Notes: generated by a model from the sequence alone, not told the origin. DNA of 64,000 nucleotides from Polytrichum commune (GCA_950295325.1 OX485809.1:32068144-32132143), one strand, 5' to 3'. Counted from the first letter of the stretch, positions 36,645 to 48,936 are shown. Numbers and translations: made by a program.

Positions 36645-37958
36645 AATATCCCAGCTGCCTCTTGAATTAAGCTCATATCTTTGAGAAGATCCATGCTTTG
36701 ATAATTGGATGAGTTATATTTATTGTTGTCAGCTTTCCAAATTATTATTAATTGTTCCAATTAAAGCTTGTGAGCAAAAGTTGTGGCTGTTTAAACGAAT
36801 GGGTGTTTGCTGCCTTACGAGAAGAGGTTTGTCCATCCAAGGTGGGCAGGTACGAGTTGGTGTTGTAGGCGGCCTAACGTTGCAGTAGGGGTTCTGCACC
36901 AACATTTGCCAAGCCAAGATGGGAGTCAATCGGTAAGCGTTTTAACCCTACACCCTTCAATTTAGGATTGGAGGGAGCGCGGCAAAGTTAAATTCTTATC
37001 CCAACCCAACTATTCATGTAAGGCTAGGGGGGCATTACCCACCTAGCCGCCGAAGGGGATTCCAACTCCCATGTGTGCGGAGCCTCTCGGTTAAATATTG
37101 TGGTAGTAGCTTTCTATTCATAGCTCATTCGTGTGTGGTGAAGCCGGGTTAATCACCGGCATGACCACTCTGTATGTTTGTAGGTGGTAAGGTAGGAGTA
37201 ATGACCCACGAAACCACCATCATGTTGTTGGCCCCAAAGGTTGGAGGTGATGGCCCCAACCCTTGAAGATTGTATAACATGTTGAATACACATATTGCCT
37301 TATTCTCCAATCCCATCAAGTTGAATTTTCATGGTTAAACCGTGTTAAACTAATTAATAACCAACATAATTTGTACAAACCCCGTGGATAAAAAACCAAC
37401 CGGAAACTTAACTCGGAGGATTAAGACCACCCCTCCATCGGCAAATATCAAAGGGTGTAAGTATCAATCGACCTTCAAGAGACCCGCACAGGGCCTTGAA
37501 GGGTTCAGGTTAGGGCGTGCACCAAACAGATAGGTGGTGATGCCATAAATTATGAATTTAGTAACATAGGCTTTGTTCAATCAACCATAAACTAAGAATG
37601 AAGGTTGAGAGGGTGGGACTTAATTAAGGTCCTTCCGTTTAGAGAATTTAATATATAAGAAGTAAAGAATTAGAGGTGGCCTAAGGTAAAATGTAAGGTC
37701 ATTTCATCTATTAGGGTTAGGTTGCCTTGATCCCAAGGCTGGTGCGTCTACGCGTAGACTTAGGATAGAGTAAGCATTAGATTAGGAAACTTGATAATTA
37801 TCTTAGGCACTTAAAATCTAGGCACAACCTATCGGAAGGATACGACAGGATTATCGAATCCCTCCACAAATACAAAACACCCATTAAATATTAAAACAAC
37901 CGGGTTCGGCTTAGGCACCTGCCAAGGCAGGCCACCCTCACCAAAGGGCTTGTGCGGT

Positions 37959-39632
37959 TGTGAGGCCAAACCCACCACCCTTTAGCGTCATAGTCCGGGT
38001 GATGGTTTTGAGAATCACATTCACTTCATAACACCATAATGTGGATTGCTATGTAGCTCCCATGTCCAAGGTACTCACTTCATCTTAATTCAACTTGCTT
38101 TATTATTTTGAGCCTCTTGGCTCATGATGGAATTTGATTTTTCAAGGGTCCAACCCGCGGCCTTGGCCATGCAAGCCCTTAGAGAAATTCCCCTTACAAC
38201 CTTAGTTTTGGCTTCCTTTGTTTTGCCATCACCCGAGTCCTTAACATTATCCATCAACTCGTGTACTTAATTTAGTAAAGAGAGAAGTAACAAGCGTTCA
38301 GAAACGCTATTATCTCTTCCCAATGGTATGTACACTTGTTCACACAAAACCACACGCACAATACTACTCTAATGAGCTTACTTACTCGTCAATCTAATGC
38401 CTCACTTAAGCTATCTTCTAAATGCCTTTTAGAGCTTAACACTTCATTTGTTGGTAACAACCCGATCACCCTTTAAGTGGCTCCTCCCAAGTAACCAAGT
38501 TAATTCTAGTTTAGTTGATGCAGCTCCTACTAGCCCTCAGCTACTGGCAGTCCCGTGACAATAGAGCTGGTTAGCCTCGGTTGCTGGCCGTCTCCGTGAC
38601 AGTAGAGCTGGTTAGCCCCTGACTGCTGGCCGTCTCCGTAACAGTAGAGCTGGTTAGCCTCGGCTGCTGGCCGTCTCTATGACAGTAGAGCTGGTTAGCC
38701 CCTGGCTACTGGCCGTCTCCGTAACAGTAGAGTTGGTTAGCCCCTGGCTGCTGGCAGTCCCGTGACAGTAGAGCTGGTTAGCCTCGGCTGCTAGCCGTTT
38801 CCGTAACAATAGAGCTGGTTAGCCTCGGCTGCTGGCCGTTTCCGTAACAATAGAGCTGGTTAGCCTCGGCTGCTGGCCGTCTCCGTAACAGTAGAGCTGG
38901 TTAGCCTCGGCTGCTAGACCTTGGACCAGGCCTTTCCAATAACTATTTGGGCCCTAATTACTCAACTCATCCCAAGATTACAAGGCCAAATAGGCTAAGC
39001 TAAATGTGCACTACATTAACTACAAGCATCTAACATCTAAAAACTAATGATTAATGAACTAGTGCCCACTTGACTAACTTGCCTTTGGGCTAAATCCTAA
39101 AGTACATGCACTATCTAAACCAAGCCTTGGCACACACTTCTACCTAAGTTCCTACACACCTCCACACTCAAGAGGGTGAAGGAGTCAACAACCTTGAAGA
39201 GAGAAAAGAGAGAGGAAAAATGAAAGAGGGAAGTCTTAAGTAGCCAAGAGGGAGAGAGGGAGAGTGAGGTAAGGATAGGGTGAGGGAATTAGCACCTCCA
39301 ATCACAACCCCTTAATCCTTTCCTCCTAAGTAGGGACTCATCCCATCCACAAGGCCTTTCCCTTCCTAAACTAACAAGGTGGATCCTAATGTGGGCATTT
39401 AACCCGCGGAGCTCACCTTGCCTCACCTTGCTCCATGCTCACCTAGTCAAGGCATTCCCTCATTGAACTCAAACCTTAAAATAATCACACAACACCACCT
39501 AATGCCTAAAGTTAAATCCACACCACACTTCACTCTTTTTATGTTTTGTGAATAATCATAACACATCAAAGTCAAACTAAAATTGGTTTCGAAGAGTTAA
39601 TCACCACATGTGGGCACCATTTTGGGCTCACA
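37959..39632 (-). mobile_element. family-F solo LTR, copy F4, inside H2
   Basis: The plus-strand edges are TGTGAGGCCAAACCC and TTTGGGCTCACA, flanked by the direct repeat GCGGT (37954-37958 and 39633-39637). The element is in minus orientation and is 1674 bp long. A hairpin AGCGTT-caga-AACGCT lies at 38293-38308. The family 5' block (CACTTCACTCTTTTTATG on the plus strand) lies near 39525-39545. Confidence 0.88.
38530..38935 (-). repeat. minisatellite inside F4, about 41-42 bp x 9
   Basis: The phrase AGAGCTGGTTAGCC recurs about every 41-42 bp, separated by variants of CTCGGCTGCTGGCCGTCTCC. Roughly nine units are present. This array is private to F4. Confidence 0.92.
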
Positions 39633-39817
39633 GCGGTACTTTTAGGCTCCCTCGGAGGGGGGTGCCCAAAAGCGCCACATAATTGGTGCGTATGTCGGGA
39701 GGGTGGATGCCCCGGCCAACCCCGGACGACATTTTCTTAAGTACGTACACATTCAAATTTAGAGAGGAGGAATTTAACCCTATAGAAATTAGTCATTCGT
39801 CATGATCCACGTGTGCT

Positions 39818-40110
39818 ATGGTTAGTACTAGGGGAGGAACGTACGATACCCCAACCGCAAATACCGCGACCACATCGGAGGCGACTCAAGGTAAGAGGCC
39901 GAAGAACAAACAACCGGAACTTGAAAAAACTAAGGAAGCAAAAATTAAAGGCCTAAGTCCCGAGTTCGAGCACGAGAGGGTGGAGTCCCCTACCCTGGAG
40001 AATCCGGTTGGAGTGGTACAACACGAACCCATGGCGAATCCTTTAGATGCCATGATGGCTCCTAGGGGGCCTCCCATTGTAATGCCACAAGCATTAGCAC
40101 CGAGGGCATG
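39818..40110 (+). pseudogene. gag N-terminal fragment of a gypsy element
   Basis: The frame begins MVSTRGGTYDTPTANT and continues as a Lys/Glu-rich segment (KRPKNKQPELEKTKEAKIKG). A Met-Val-(S/T)-R-G start is common in plant gypsy gag ORFs. It lies 140 bp after the probable end of LTR H2 and would be the front of that element's gag. Coding similarity is lost where the palindromic tandem repeat begins. No protease, RT or integrase of this element is visible in the window, so it is a fragment. Confidence 0.45.
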
Positions 40111-40452
40111 GGAATGCACTAGAGTCCAACCCTCTCGAATCCGAGAGGGTCTTGGACTCTTGGGTGCGGTTGTTTGGACCACATTTTGACTTGAATGGGT
40201 TGTAATATGGATGTGTATATATGTTAAGTACCTAGATTCATATGTACAAATCGTACGGGTATGCACTAGAATCCGACCCTCTCGGATCCGAGAGGGTCTT
40301 GGGTGGGGTTGCTTGGACCAAATTTTGAGTTGAATGGGTTGTAATATGGATGTGTATATATGTGGACTAGCTGGATTCATATGTTGAGATTCTTTGGGAA
40401 TGCACTAGAATCCGACCCTCTCGGAACCGAGAGGGTCTGGATTGGGGTTGTT
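40106..40452 (+). repeat. tandem repeat (about 140-147 bp, 2.4 units) with a perfect palindrome
   Basis: ATGCACTAGA recurs at 40114, 40261 and 40400. Each unit carries a hyphen-free inverted repeat around CCCTCTCGGATCCGAGAGGG. In unit 2 the palindrome is perfect over 24 bp (40275-40298); in units 1 and 3 the centre has changes. The copia element begins directly after the third palindrome. Confidence 0.9.
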
Positions 40453-40454
40453 TA

Positions 40455-40879
40455 TGTTAGAAAAATAAAGACAATATGATGTATTTATGATCTCAGCCAT
40501 TTGAGGCTTAGGATGGATACCCTGGTGCAGGGTATCTAGGTTATTAGTTAAGACTTGGACCTTAGACGGGTATCAGGCTAATAGAGATTAAATCATTCAG
40601 ATTGAACTCACCTCCCCGGATATCCCGAGGGTATAGAGGTGCTAATTAACATTAAGGACACTTAGCCCCGGTTATCCTGAGGGTATCAGCCATTACATCG
40701 ACCAGAGTAGGTATGGCCAGCACGTCGGTGCATATAGATGAGGACACATGGCACATATATATTATTTTATTAATTTTATACATATAAATATCTCTTCTAC
40801 CGTATCTGGTAGGTCAAGAGTATTGCACCTACATACTATCCAAAATACTATTTGTATTTGTATTCTTCCTCTCACAACA
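40455..40879 (+). repeat. copia 5' LTR (425 bp)
   Basis: TGTTAGAAAAATAAAG at the start and CTTCCTCTCACAACA at the end. A TATA-like ACATATAAATATC lies near 40785. The LTR is followed directly by CGTTATCAACACTTG, which resembles the CGTTATCAGCACG primer-site region that I recall from some plant copia elements. Confidence 0.88.
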
Positions 40880-41429
40880 CGTTATCAACACTTGCTCCTG
40901 GCCTTACCGATTTTTTTTTTTCTCTCCCACAGATTTTTCTATCTCCCCAATCTGATAGTAGTACTCTTGTGAGGAGACCGAATGAACACATGAGTGAATT
41001 CTTTAGATTCGGCAACACAATTACTATTTGCACATAGACACATCAGTTTTTGTGTCATCCCAAGTTTTTACTCTATCTCCACTCCAGAAGACTCACCTCT
41101 ACTCATTGTCTATTAGTACACCTTCCTTAACTGTTATGCTGCCCAATTTTCTGTAGAAATTTTTTCACCTTAGAGTCCTACTATTCATTTACAGGAGGGA
41201 TACTCTGCCCAAATTTTTCATAGAAATCACTTATAGAAGGGTTATGCTGTCAAAATTTACTTAAATTTTTTTACCTCTCTCTCTGTCCTACTGTTACTCT
41301 GCCCAATTTTCACCAGCTATAGCTTGTCCATATTTCTCATCACTAACTGAGACATACTTATGGAGCACCCTCACTTGTTGCTGTTGCTATAGTTGTTCAA
41401 ACTCGGGGCAGAACACTCTACCGAACTCT

Positions 41430-42160
41430 TGTTTTGTTTGTTTTTCTATATATATATATTATGATACATATATATATATATATATATTTGTATATACTAA
41501 CTATATATATTTTATACATATATATTTTTTCTATTTATTACTAACCTATATATATTTATACTTTGTATTATGTTTCAAATATATATATATAGTATACTCT
41601 TCAATATAAATATTGTAAGTATTTTGACTTACACCCTGTTTATATTGTTATTTTTTTTATACAAATATATGTATCATTTGTATATACTAACCTGTTTCCA
41701 GAAATATTTTCAGCTTTACACTGTAAGTATTCTGTTTTTTTTTTAATTTTTTGTTTTTCTTTTAAAATACAAATATACATTATTTGTATACACTAACAAT
41801 CTAGCTGAAAGTTATTACTCTGCTGAAATTCTATAAGTATTTCTACCTAACTTTGAAGCATTTTGATTTATACATATTTTCTGTTTATACATATTTTCTG
41901 TTTATACATATCTTTTGTATATGTATATATTCGGTCTGTATATCCCCTGTATTTTTTAAATACTCTGTATTTTGTTAATACTTTATAAATTGTATATTTA
42001 TTTGTATTCTGTATTCTGTTTATATACAGGTTATATATTGTTTAAACATTTTGTATTTCACTCCAGAATACTGGTTGTATTCTGTTTTGTATTTCTGTTT
42101 TGTATTCAGTATATACTACTATACTGACATACTATTTAACTAACTACTAACTAGTCATAC
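41430..42160 (+). other. AT-rich leader between copia 5' LTR and gag
   Basis: Long TA runs (41447-41590) and repeated TTTATACATATTTTCTG-type words fill the untranslated leader. No coding region is present. Confidence 0.7.
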
Positions 42161-42163
42161 ATT

Positions 42164-43776
42164 TTGAGTATGTATAAACAACACAAACAATCTTATGCAA
42201 CTAATACAACTATGGTAGAGTCCAAACTTCAAAATCTTCTCTTCCCGCCCTTAAACACTGATGGGTCTAACTTTTTAGAATGGGTGAATGATGCCAAAAC
42301 AGTCCTAAGTGCAGAAGATTTAGCTAAAACACTTATTCATACTCAACCTACCAATTCTACTGATGAGACTGATGAAGTGGAACCCGAGATTCATGTGGTA
42401 TCTAAATGGCAGGCCTTGGTACTACTACGCCGCCACATGGACCAGGCCCTTCGACTGCAGTACTTGGAGATCGATGATCCAGTGGACTTGTGGACCCAGC
42501 TTCATGCGCGTTTCGATCATCAACAAACGCTCTTTCTCCCTCAAGCACGCACGTATTGGGTCAACTTACGCGTCCTGGACTTCCCTGACTTTGGATCCTT
42601 CAACTCCGAACTTCATCGCATCGTGGCGCAACTTCGATTATGCGGCCAGAAAGTTACTGAAGCTGAGATGGTTGAGAAGACGTTGTCTACATTCCCACCA
42701 GCTACGGCGATCATGTCCCAGCAGTATCGCAACATGAAATTCAAAAAACATTCCAACCTCATGTCGCACCTGTTGTTAGCGAGAAGCACCAGCAGTTGTT
42801 GTTGAAGAATGCTGAATCCCGACCTGCACGTGAGGTACATATAACTGCTGTTGTCCCTGCTCAACCTGTTGCTGCAGTGGAGGCTCATGCTGCTGAAGCT
42901 TCTAGAAGACCACCTAGAGGTTCTTATCGGAAATCCTATCCCTCACACCCCGCAAGAGAGACGTGAGCCTATGGCAAGAGCGATGTGCATAAGGGATATG
43001 GCAAGAGGGATGTGCATGTGAGGAGAGATCAACCTAGGCCCAAACCCAACCCCTACAAGCCTAGGACCGATCAAACTAGACAATTTCAGGGTAATTATCA
43101 CAAGTGTGGACGTAAGGGTCATTTCGCTAAGGATTGTAGAGCCCCTCCATATATGGTGAACATGTATAGGGAGTTACAACAACTCCGTAACCAACCCTGT
43201 CAAACCTATAACTTTGAGAACCCCCAATCCATCTCAAACAACGAAGACCTTGAAAACTATATGACTATCTACGAGCAGCACTCATTAAAACCAAATGAGG
43301 CTATCCTAGATAGTGCATCTACCCACACCATCCTCACAGACCCCAAATTTTTCCATTTCAGAGGAAATGAGAAACCCTGGCATGATTGCAAGATCATAAC
43401 AATGGCCGGAAGCCGAAATATCAGATTTCGGGAGGGCCGGGCAATGGTGATATTGCCCGGGGGATTCCCCCTGAATTGCCCCAAAGCAATGTACGCCCCA
43501 GACGCCCCGAGGAGCCTGATCAGCTATCAGGATCTGAGGGCGAGGAATATCCACGTTTCCATTGCGGTAGAAAATGATGAAGAGGTTCTGGAGCTCAGGC
43601 AAGGGCTGACGATCCTTGCCACCGTGAGAGCAGGAGACGACGGCCTATACAAGATTGTCATAAATTCCCTTGACAATGTGAGCCCCATCTCTCTGATAGA
43701 TGATGAAGAGGTGTGCATGGCTGCTTGGGCTGGAGACCCTGAAGCAATATGCCGCAACCTGGCGCAGGGAGTATGA
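42164..43776 (+). pseudogene. copia gag, zinc knuckle and protease region
   Basis: Gag starts near 42164; KLQNLLFPPLNTDGSNFLEW and VDLWTQLHARFD are typical of copia gag. A CCHC-type knuckle region (CGRKGHFAKDC) lies near 43105-43137. The protease has its DSAS active-site motif near 43309-43320 (ILDSASTHTILTD), with a following LISYQDL block. In an intact element these would form the particle and process the polyprotein. The region is part of a broken element. Confidence 0.85.
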
Positions 43777-45961
43777 TCCGAGTATCTGTAAATACTAAAT
43801 CCAAGCCTGATTTATGGCATGAGAGGTTAGGACATCCAAGCACGACGGTATTTCGCCGGATGCTTCCTTTGTTGACAGGTTATAACTTGGTCACAACAGA
43901 TGCTGAGAAAACACATGAGTGTGTGTCAGCCCTAAACCCCCACCATTTTATGCGTTCTAGTCCGGGTGAGAGCTAAGGCTAATATGCACCTCATTTGGGT
44001 GTCTAAACTAATGCCTTGATTGATAGTCCTTCTCAGTTGGAAGCAGTTATAAATCCTCACAACTTTATTTCTTAGAACACAAGGTTTTCAGTGTTCAAAA
44101 ACACTCTAGCACCTTGTGATCATTTCACACCCACACTTCCTTCTAGAAGCCAACACACCAACACATCAAGCCACTTAGCTTCTATACTTCCTAACAACTC
44201 CCTTAATGCCCACTTACTCAACAACAACCTATTAATGCTACTTAATCCGATCCACTATCTAATCTTGATCCCTTCTCATGAACCCCACCTATTCTCTAAT
44301 GCATAATCCCATGTACTTAAGGTTAAGCCAATCCATCTGATTTCAGTCGGCTCTCCTCGACTATAACTCCACGTTGTCCGTCCTTGCACAGTGCCCGTCA
44401 ACTCCCGTCAATTGGCTGTCACTGCCTGTCACGCTCCATCGGTCCACACTCTGTACCGCTGTCCAGCTAAGTGCCTTTGGCCAGCTGAGTTCCAGCATGT
44501 AGGTGGCTGAGCCTTCTAACTGCTTGGTAGTTTAGATCGCCTGCTGGCCTAGATCATCTCGGTGGCACCTCACCAGCAATCTCTTCGCGCATGCTCAATG
44601 CTAGACACAGCTTGAGGTAACTTCCTTCTGTGATGATGCACGACTGCATTGGCAGTTCAGCATTCCCAGGATGGCTTCCCTTACGACCCCAAAATTTCCC
44701 CTTCAATGTGATTCAATGTTGTCGATCCAGGATTGCAACAACAATGATTCAGTGTGTGAGATTGCACTTGCCAGTTTGCGGGGAGATTCAACCCACATTG
44801 GTGCTGGTGTGCTCATTTCCGTGGCAGCATGCTCCCTTCCTTCAAATCGGTTGAGGGTATGGCCGAGCTCCTGATGTAGTTGCACCTAGTTTTTTTTTCT
44901 CGAACCCCCTCCTGAGTTCACCCAATCAGGGTGTTCTATTGCAATCCCTGCAGCCTTTCGCTCAACCTCCAAGCTCCGAAATTGCCCAATTCCCCTGTCG
45001 ACGCTACCTCTCTCTGCCTCCCGTGCTTGTCTGCCCATTCAAAACCGATTCCAGCAACTCTCTCACATCCCTTCTCGCCTTTGCCTCCAGCCCAAGTTGA
45101 TTGCCTCATGGCCCACATTCTCCGTCCTCCTTCGGCAGGAGATTGCCGATCCAAGCTTTTGCTGCCACCGGCCTCCAACCGCTCCCCTGCTCCTGTGCTA
45201 CCGAACGAGAGCTTCCCAGTCGAGCTCCAACCGTAAACCAGCTGGGCATATCCCAACTCCCGGAATTGTCTAGGGCATAGTGCCCTCACTTCAAATCCGA
45301 CAGAGAAGAATCCTAATTCGGACATTAAGCCCTTACACAAAATGTGAAATGCCCGAATACAAGCTCACACTTAAACCAACTCTAATCTAGGCTAAACTGA
45401 TCATTACCACTACTAACGAAACCAACACCATCTCAAAAGCCTAAATACTAATTGACATCCTAAATCCAAATTCACCTTTTTTATATTTTTAATTGATTTA
45501 ACAACCTTCAAATCCTAAACAATATTGCTCTTCATCATTTAAAGCAAATATGAGCAACAAATTTGGGCTCATAGTGTGTGACTTGTATTAAAGAGAAATA
45601 CATTAAAAAGCCGTCACAATGGACATTATCCACTGAACTGCCTCCTCCCCTTCATAGAGTTCATGGGGATATGTGTGGTCCAATAAATCCAGCATCAGGG
45701 GTATTTAAATATTACTTTATCCTAGCTGACGCATCAGGGAGTCACTTTGAGGTGTCATTACTCCCCACTTGGAATATGGTTTTCCCAAGGCTATTAGCGA
45801 TAATACTACGCTACAAAAATCATTTCCCTGAGCATCCCATTAAGTATCTTCGTTTGGATAATGCGCAGGAGTTTAGATGTCACGCATTCGAAGATTATTG
45901 TGTAGCAAATGGGATAGCCTTAACCAGGGTTGTCTATCGCGACGTCCTGCCACCGTCATGA
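43749..45961 (+). pseudogene. copia integrase, N-terminal zinc domain and core, split by F5
   Basis: The GAG-pre-integrase motif LWHERLGHPS lies at about 43816-43845. The family-F LTR F5 (43924-45573) is inserted in the zinc-binding domain. The core resumes after it with PPLHRVHGDMCGPI and later KYLRLDNAQEF, which contain the first two catalytic aspartates. A Mutator-type MITE (45926-46697) interrupts the core before the catalytic Glu region. Confidence 0.88.
43924..45573 (-). mobile_element. family-F solo LTR, copy F5, inside copia integrase
   Basis: The plus-strand edges are TGTCAGCCCTAAACC and TTTGGGCTCATA, flanked by the direct repeat GTGTG (43919-43923 and 45574-45578). The element is in minus orientation, 1650 bp. 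The outer end is TA rather than CA, probably a point change. A hairpin AGTGTT-caaa-AACACT lies at 44090-44105. Frames inside it (for example 44931-45236) do not resemble proteins. Confidence 0.87.
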
Positions 45962-46697
45962 CGTCATGACGTGTCATGTCGGGGCGGACCCCTCCGTCAC
46001 GACATAATAGGGTCCACGTAGGGTCATACTAGGGGGAAGCTAGTAGGGTGGGTAAAATACTTACCTTCTTGCCAAGGTGGCATCCAATCTGGCAGAAAAA
46101 TCCGACGTGGATGTGCATATTTCCCTTGCCAGGTAAATCATTTTGCCTTTGTGTTTATCATTCTGTTAAAATCAAAGTAGTAAAATATGACAAATGAGGG
46201 TGTGGGGGGGAGGGGAACGGAGCGGACAGGGACGGGGGGAACGTCGGATGGAGGGCCGGATGGGGTACGGATGGGGGCCGGATTGGGGTTCGGATTAGGG
46301 GGGACCGGGTTCGGATGGGGTGGGGGGGGGGGGCGGGTTCGGATGGGGGGGAGGGGGTTCGGATTAGGGGGGGCCGGGTTCGGATGGGGGGGGGGGGGCG
46401 GATGAGGGCCGGATGGGGGAGGGGAACGTAGGGAGCGGGGGGAACGGGGGGGGGGGGGACGGGCGCTAGTAATTTTTTTCCCACTTTACCTCTACTTTGC
46501 TGACATGGCACCATACGTGGACATCGTAAATCCTACGTGTCCTGATTGGGGTAATGTAATTACACAAAAAAATACGGTAAAATTCAAGTTCGTCAGGATA
46601 AAGACGGCATCCGGCATAATGTCGTGACAGATACGTATTGTGACGCCACGACATTATGTCGGGATTAGCCTCCGTCACGACACAATAGACAACCTTG
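45926..46697. mobile_element. Mutator-type MITE with 9-bp target duplication, inside copia integrase
   Basis: The left end AGGGTTGTCTATCGCGACG and the right end (reverse complement CAAGGTTGTCTATTGTGTCG) are inverted repeats. The flanks carry the identical 9-mer GCCTTAACC (45917-45925 and 46698-46706). A 9-bp duplication with TIRs is the Mutator signature. Subterminal copies of CGTCACGACATAAT occur at both ends in opposite orientation. The 772-bp element has no transposase. Its centre holds a G-rich minisatellite. Confidence 0.87.
46196..46464 (+). repeat. G-rich minisatellite (G-quadruplex-prone)
   Basis: Variants of GGGTTCGGATGGGGG and GGGCCGGATTGGGG repeat across about 270 bp, with many runs of four or more G. 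The proline-rich frame on the minus strand and the glycine-rich frame on the plus strand come from this composition and are not genes. Confidence 0.92.
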
Positions 46698-46706
46698 GCC
46701 TTAACC

Positions 46707-48857
46707 TACTCAGTCTCATATGAGCATGCACAAAACGGCCTAGCCGAAGCATTTGTGAAGAAAATTCAGTTGGTTGCCAGACCATTGCTTTTGCATGCTA
46801 AATTACCTTCTAACCTGTGGAACCATGTTGTGTTACATGCAGCCTCATTCTTGAGACTAAGACCAACCTTACTAAACACCCAAACTCCTTACGAGTTACT
46901 ATCGGGTAGGCCACCTAATGTATCACACATTCGCGTATTTGGATGCCAAGTGTGGATACCTTTACCCGATCCAAAAAGATACACCATTGGCGCACACCGC
47001 CAAGAGGGTATCTATGTTGGATTTTATTCCCCATCAATAATCCGATACTTAGACCCGAAAACCAAGCCTTATACAAAGCCAGATTCGCGAACTATAGGTT
47101 CTTGGAAAACAAATTCCCTACCTTAACCCAACCCGCAACCCAAATACCTTTGAACTTTGGTGCACCAGAGACTTTAACCTTAAACCCAGACCCACCTACC
47201 TTCTTATCAAACACGGAAGTTATTAAACTCCTAAACCTGCGCGCATTAGCTGAAAACACCCCCGACGGATTTTCTACCCAACCACGAATAATTAGAAACC
47301 CATTACCCGGGACATGCCATGTTTTATATCGCAGAAAATCCAAACTAACTCTCATAAATCCCAAACCAGCTAAACTACCTAAAATCCTCTATACAACCAA
47401 GTCTTTAGACTCGAATCCAGACCTTACAACCTTAGATGAGGCCATGAAACGATCAGACTGGCTTAGTTGGAAAACTGCCATTGAAACCGAATATTCATCC
47501 TTACGAAAACACCATGTATTCGGTGAAACAACCATAGACCTAGATAAACCACCAATAGGTCATAAGTTAATCTTCACCAGAAAATTAGATTCCCAGGGGA
47601 GAGTTACTAGGTATAAAGTCAGACTTGTAGCTCAAGACTTTACCCAGAGACCAAGTATTGATTATGATCAGACCTATTCTCATGTAATGGATTCAGTGTC
47701 ATTCAGATATCTTTTAGCCTTGTCAATTCAATTTTCCTTGAAAATGTATATGCTAGATGTTATTACTGCTTATCTGCATGGTAATCTAGACACTAAACTC
47801 TACCTAAACCCACCCCCGGGATTTCTGAAATCTGTCCCTAACCCGAAATCAGGAAAGTTTACAGGTTTGAGAATCTGTAAGGCATTATATGGGTTAAAAC
47901 AGTCGAGTAGGACCTGGTACCACCATCTCTGTAATTTTCTGATCTCACAAGGATTTATACATAATAGTACCCTACCCTGTATTTTTACCTACAGCAGAGA
48001 TTCAGGCTTTGTAATTCTAGCAGTATATGTGGATGATTTAAATATCCTAGGCACTTTTGAATTATATAAGCATGCCAAACAAATTCTAACTAAGAATTTT
48101 GATATGAAGTATTTAGGCCAGACTTCATACTGCCTAGGCCTGCAAGTCCATTATTCATCTAATGGTGGTATTCTCTTACACCAGTAAGCTTATGTGCAAA
48201 AGATCCTTAAGTTTTTTTCAGATGGATCAGACAAATCCATTAGCAGCTCCTATGATTGGACACAGTAAGACTAATGAAGATCCCTACCAACCTCGGGGAA
48301 CATCTGACCTTGGCTTATTTTATCACAAAACTAACCACCCTGAAATCCAAGGTTTTGCAGATTCCGGGTTTAGAACTGACTTGAATGCAGGAAAGTCACA
48401 GACCGGATATATCTTTCTGAAATGTGGTGCCCCGATATCTTGGAAGTCAACTAAACAATCAGTCACTGCAACCTCAACCAACCATGTTGAACTGTTAGCC
48501 TTTCATGAGGCTACCCGAGAAGTTGTGTGGCTGCGGACAATGGAGCGAATTCTGGACCAGCAGTGCAAACTTAGGATTGAAGATAGGCCAACTGTAATTT
48601 TTGAGGATAATTCAGCCTGTGTTAGACAAATGTCATCAGGGTTCATCAAGGCTGATAGGACTAAACATGTTAGTCCTCATATTTTTGGATTTAGTCAGGA
48701 CTTAGTAGATCAAAAACAGTTGAACATTGTAAAGATAGAATTTGAGAACAATATTGCAGACATGCCAACTAAGGCACTTCCAGCTTACAAGCATAAAAAG
48801 TTAGTATATGCAACTGAACTTAGAACACTCCAAGAAATCACCTCAGTTGAAGACTAA
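46707..48857 (+). pseudogene. copia integrase end, reverse transcriptase and RNase H
   Basis: After the MITE comes the integrase C-terminal side (EHAQNGLAEAF, LPSNLWNHVV, RVFGCQVWIPLPD). Reverse transcriptase spans about 47400-48180, with IDYDQTYSHVMD, MLDVITAYLHGNL, KALYGLKQSSRTWYHHL and the catalytic LAVYVDDLNI. RNase H spans about 48340-48810, with FADSGFRTDL, SQTGYIF, TNHVELLAFHEATREVVWLR and ADMPTKALP. The AYLHG and YVDD boxes identify the copia superfamily. Confidence 0.92.
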
Positions 48858-48936
48858 CATTCTTTTCTCTAACCAAGGTTTTTATCTCACATCGGGTTTT
48901 TACTTGGTAGAATTTTTAACGAGGTTAAATTCATCA

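Larger units (their letters stand above)
34391..39679 (+). mobile_element. element H2, probable 5' LTR of a gypsy element, with two nested LTRs
   Basis: The region carries a pyrimidine-rich promoter-like part (about 34980), a hairpin TGTGTT-tttg-AACACA (35130-35145) and an array with a roughly 180-bp period. Next comes a block shared with H1 (36950-37340), and it ends near GCGCCACA (39679). A TTGGTGCGTATGTCGGGAG sequence follows, resembling the primer-site region of some plant gypsy elements. A gag-type start then lies at 39818. Removing G-B and F4 leaves about 2.6 kb, a plausible LTR length. The left end is uncertain, and no second LTR is in the window. Confidence 0.4.

Noticed and set aside
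42613-43843. Minus-strand frames of 60-98 codons in the copia gag and protease area
   Set aside because: They are antisense to the clear gag, protease and integrase coding sequence.
46158-46514. Proline-rich 118-codon frame, and a glycine-rich frame on the other strand
   Set aside because: Both come from the G-rich minisatellite inside the MITE.
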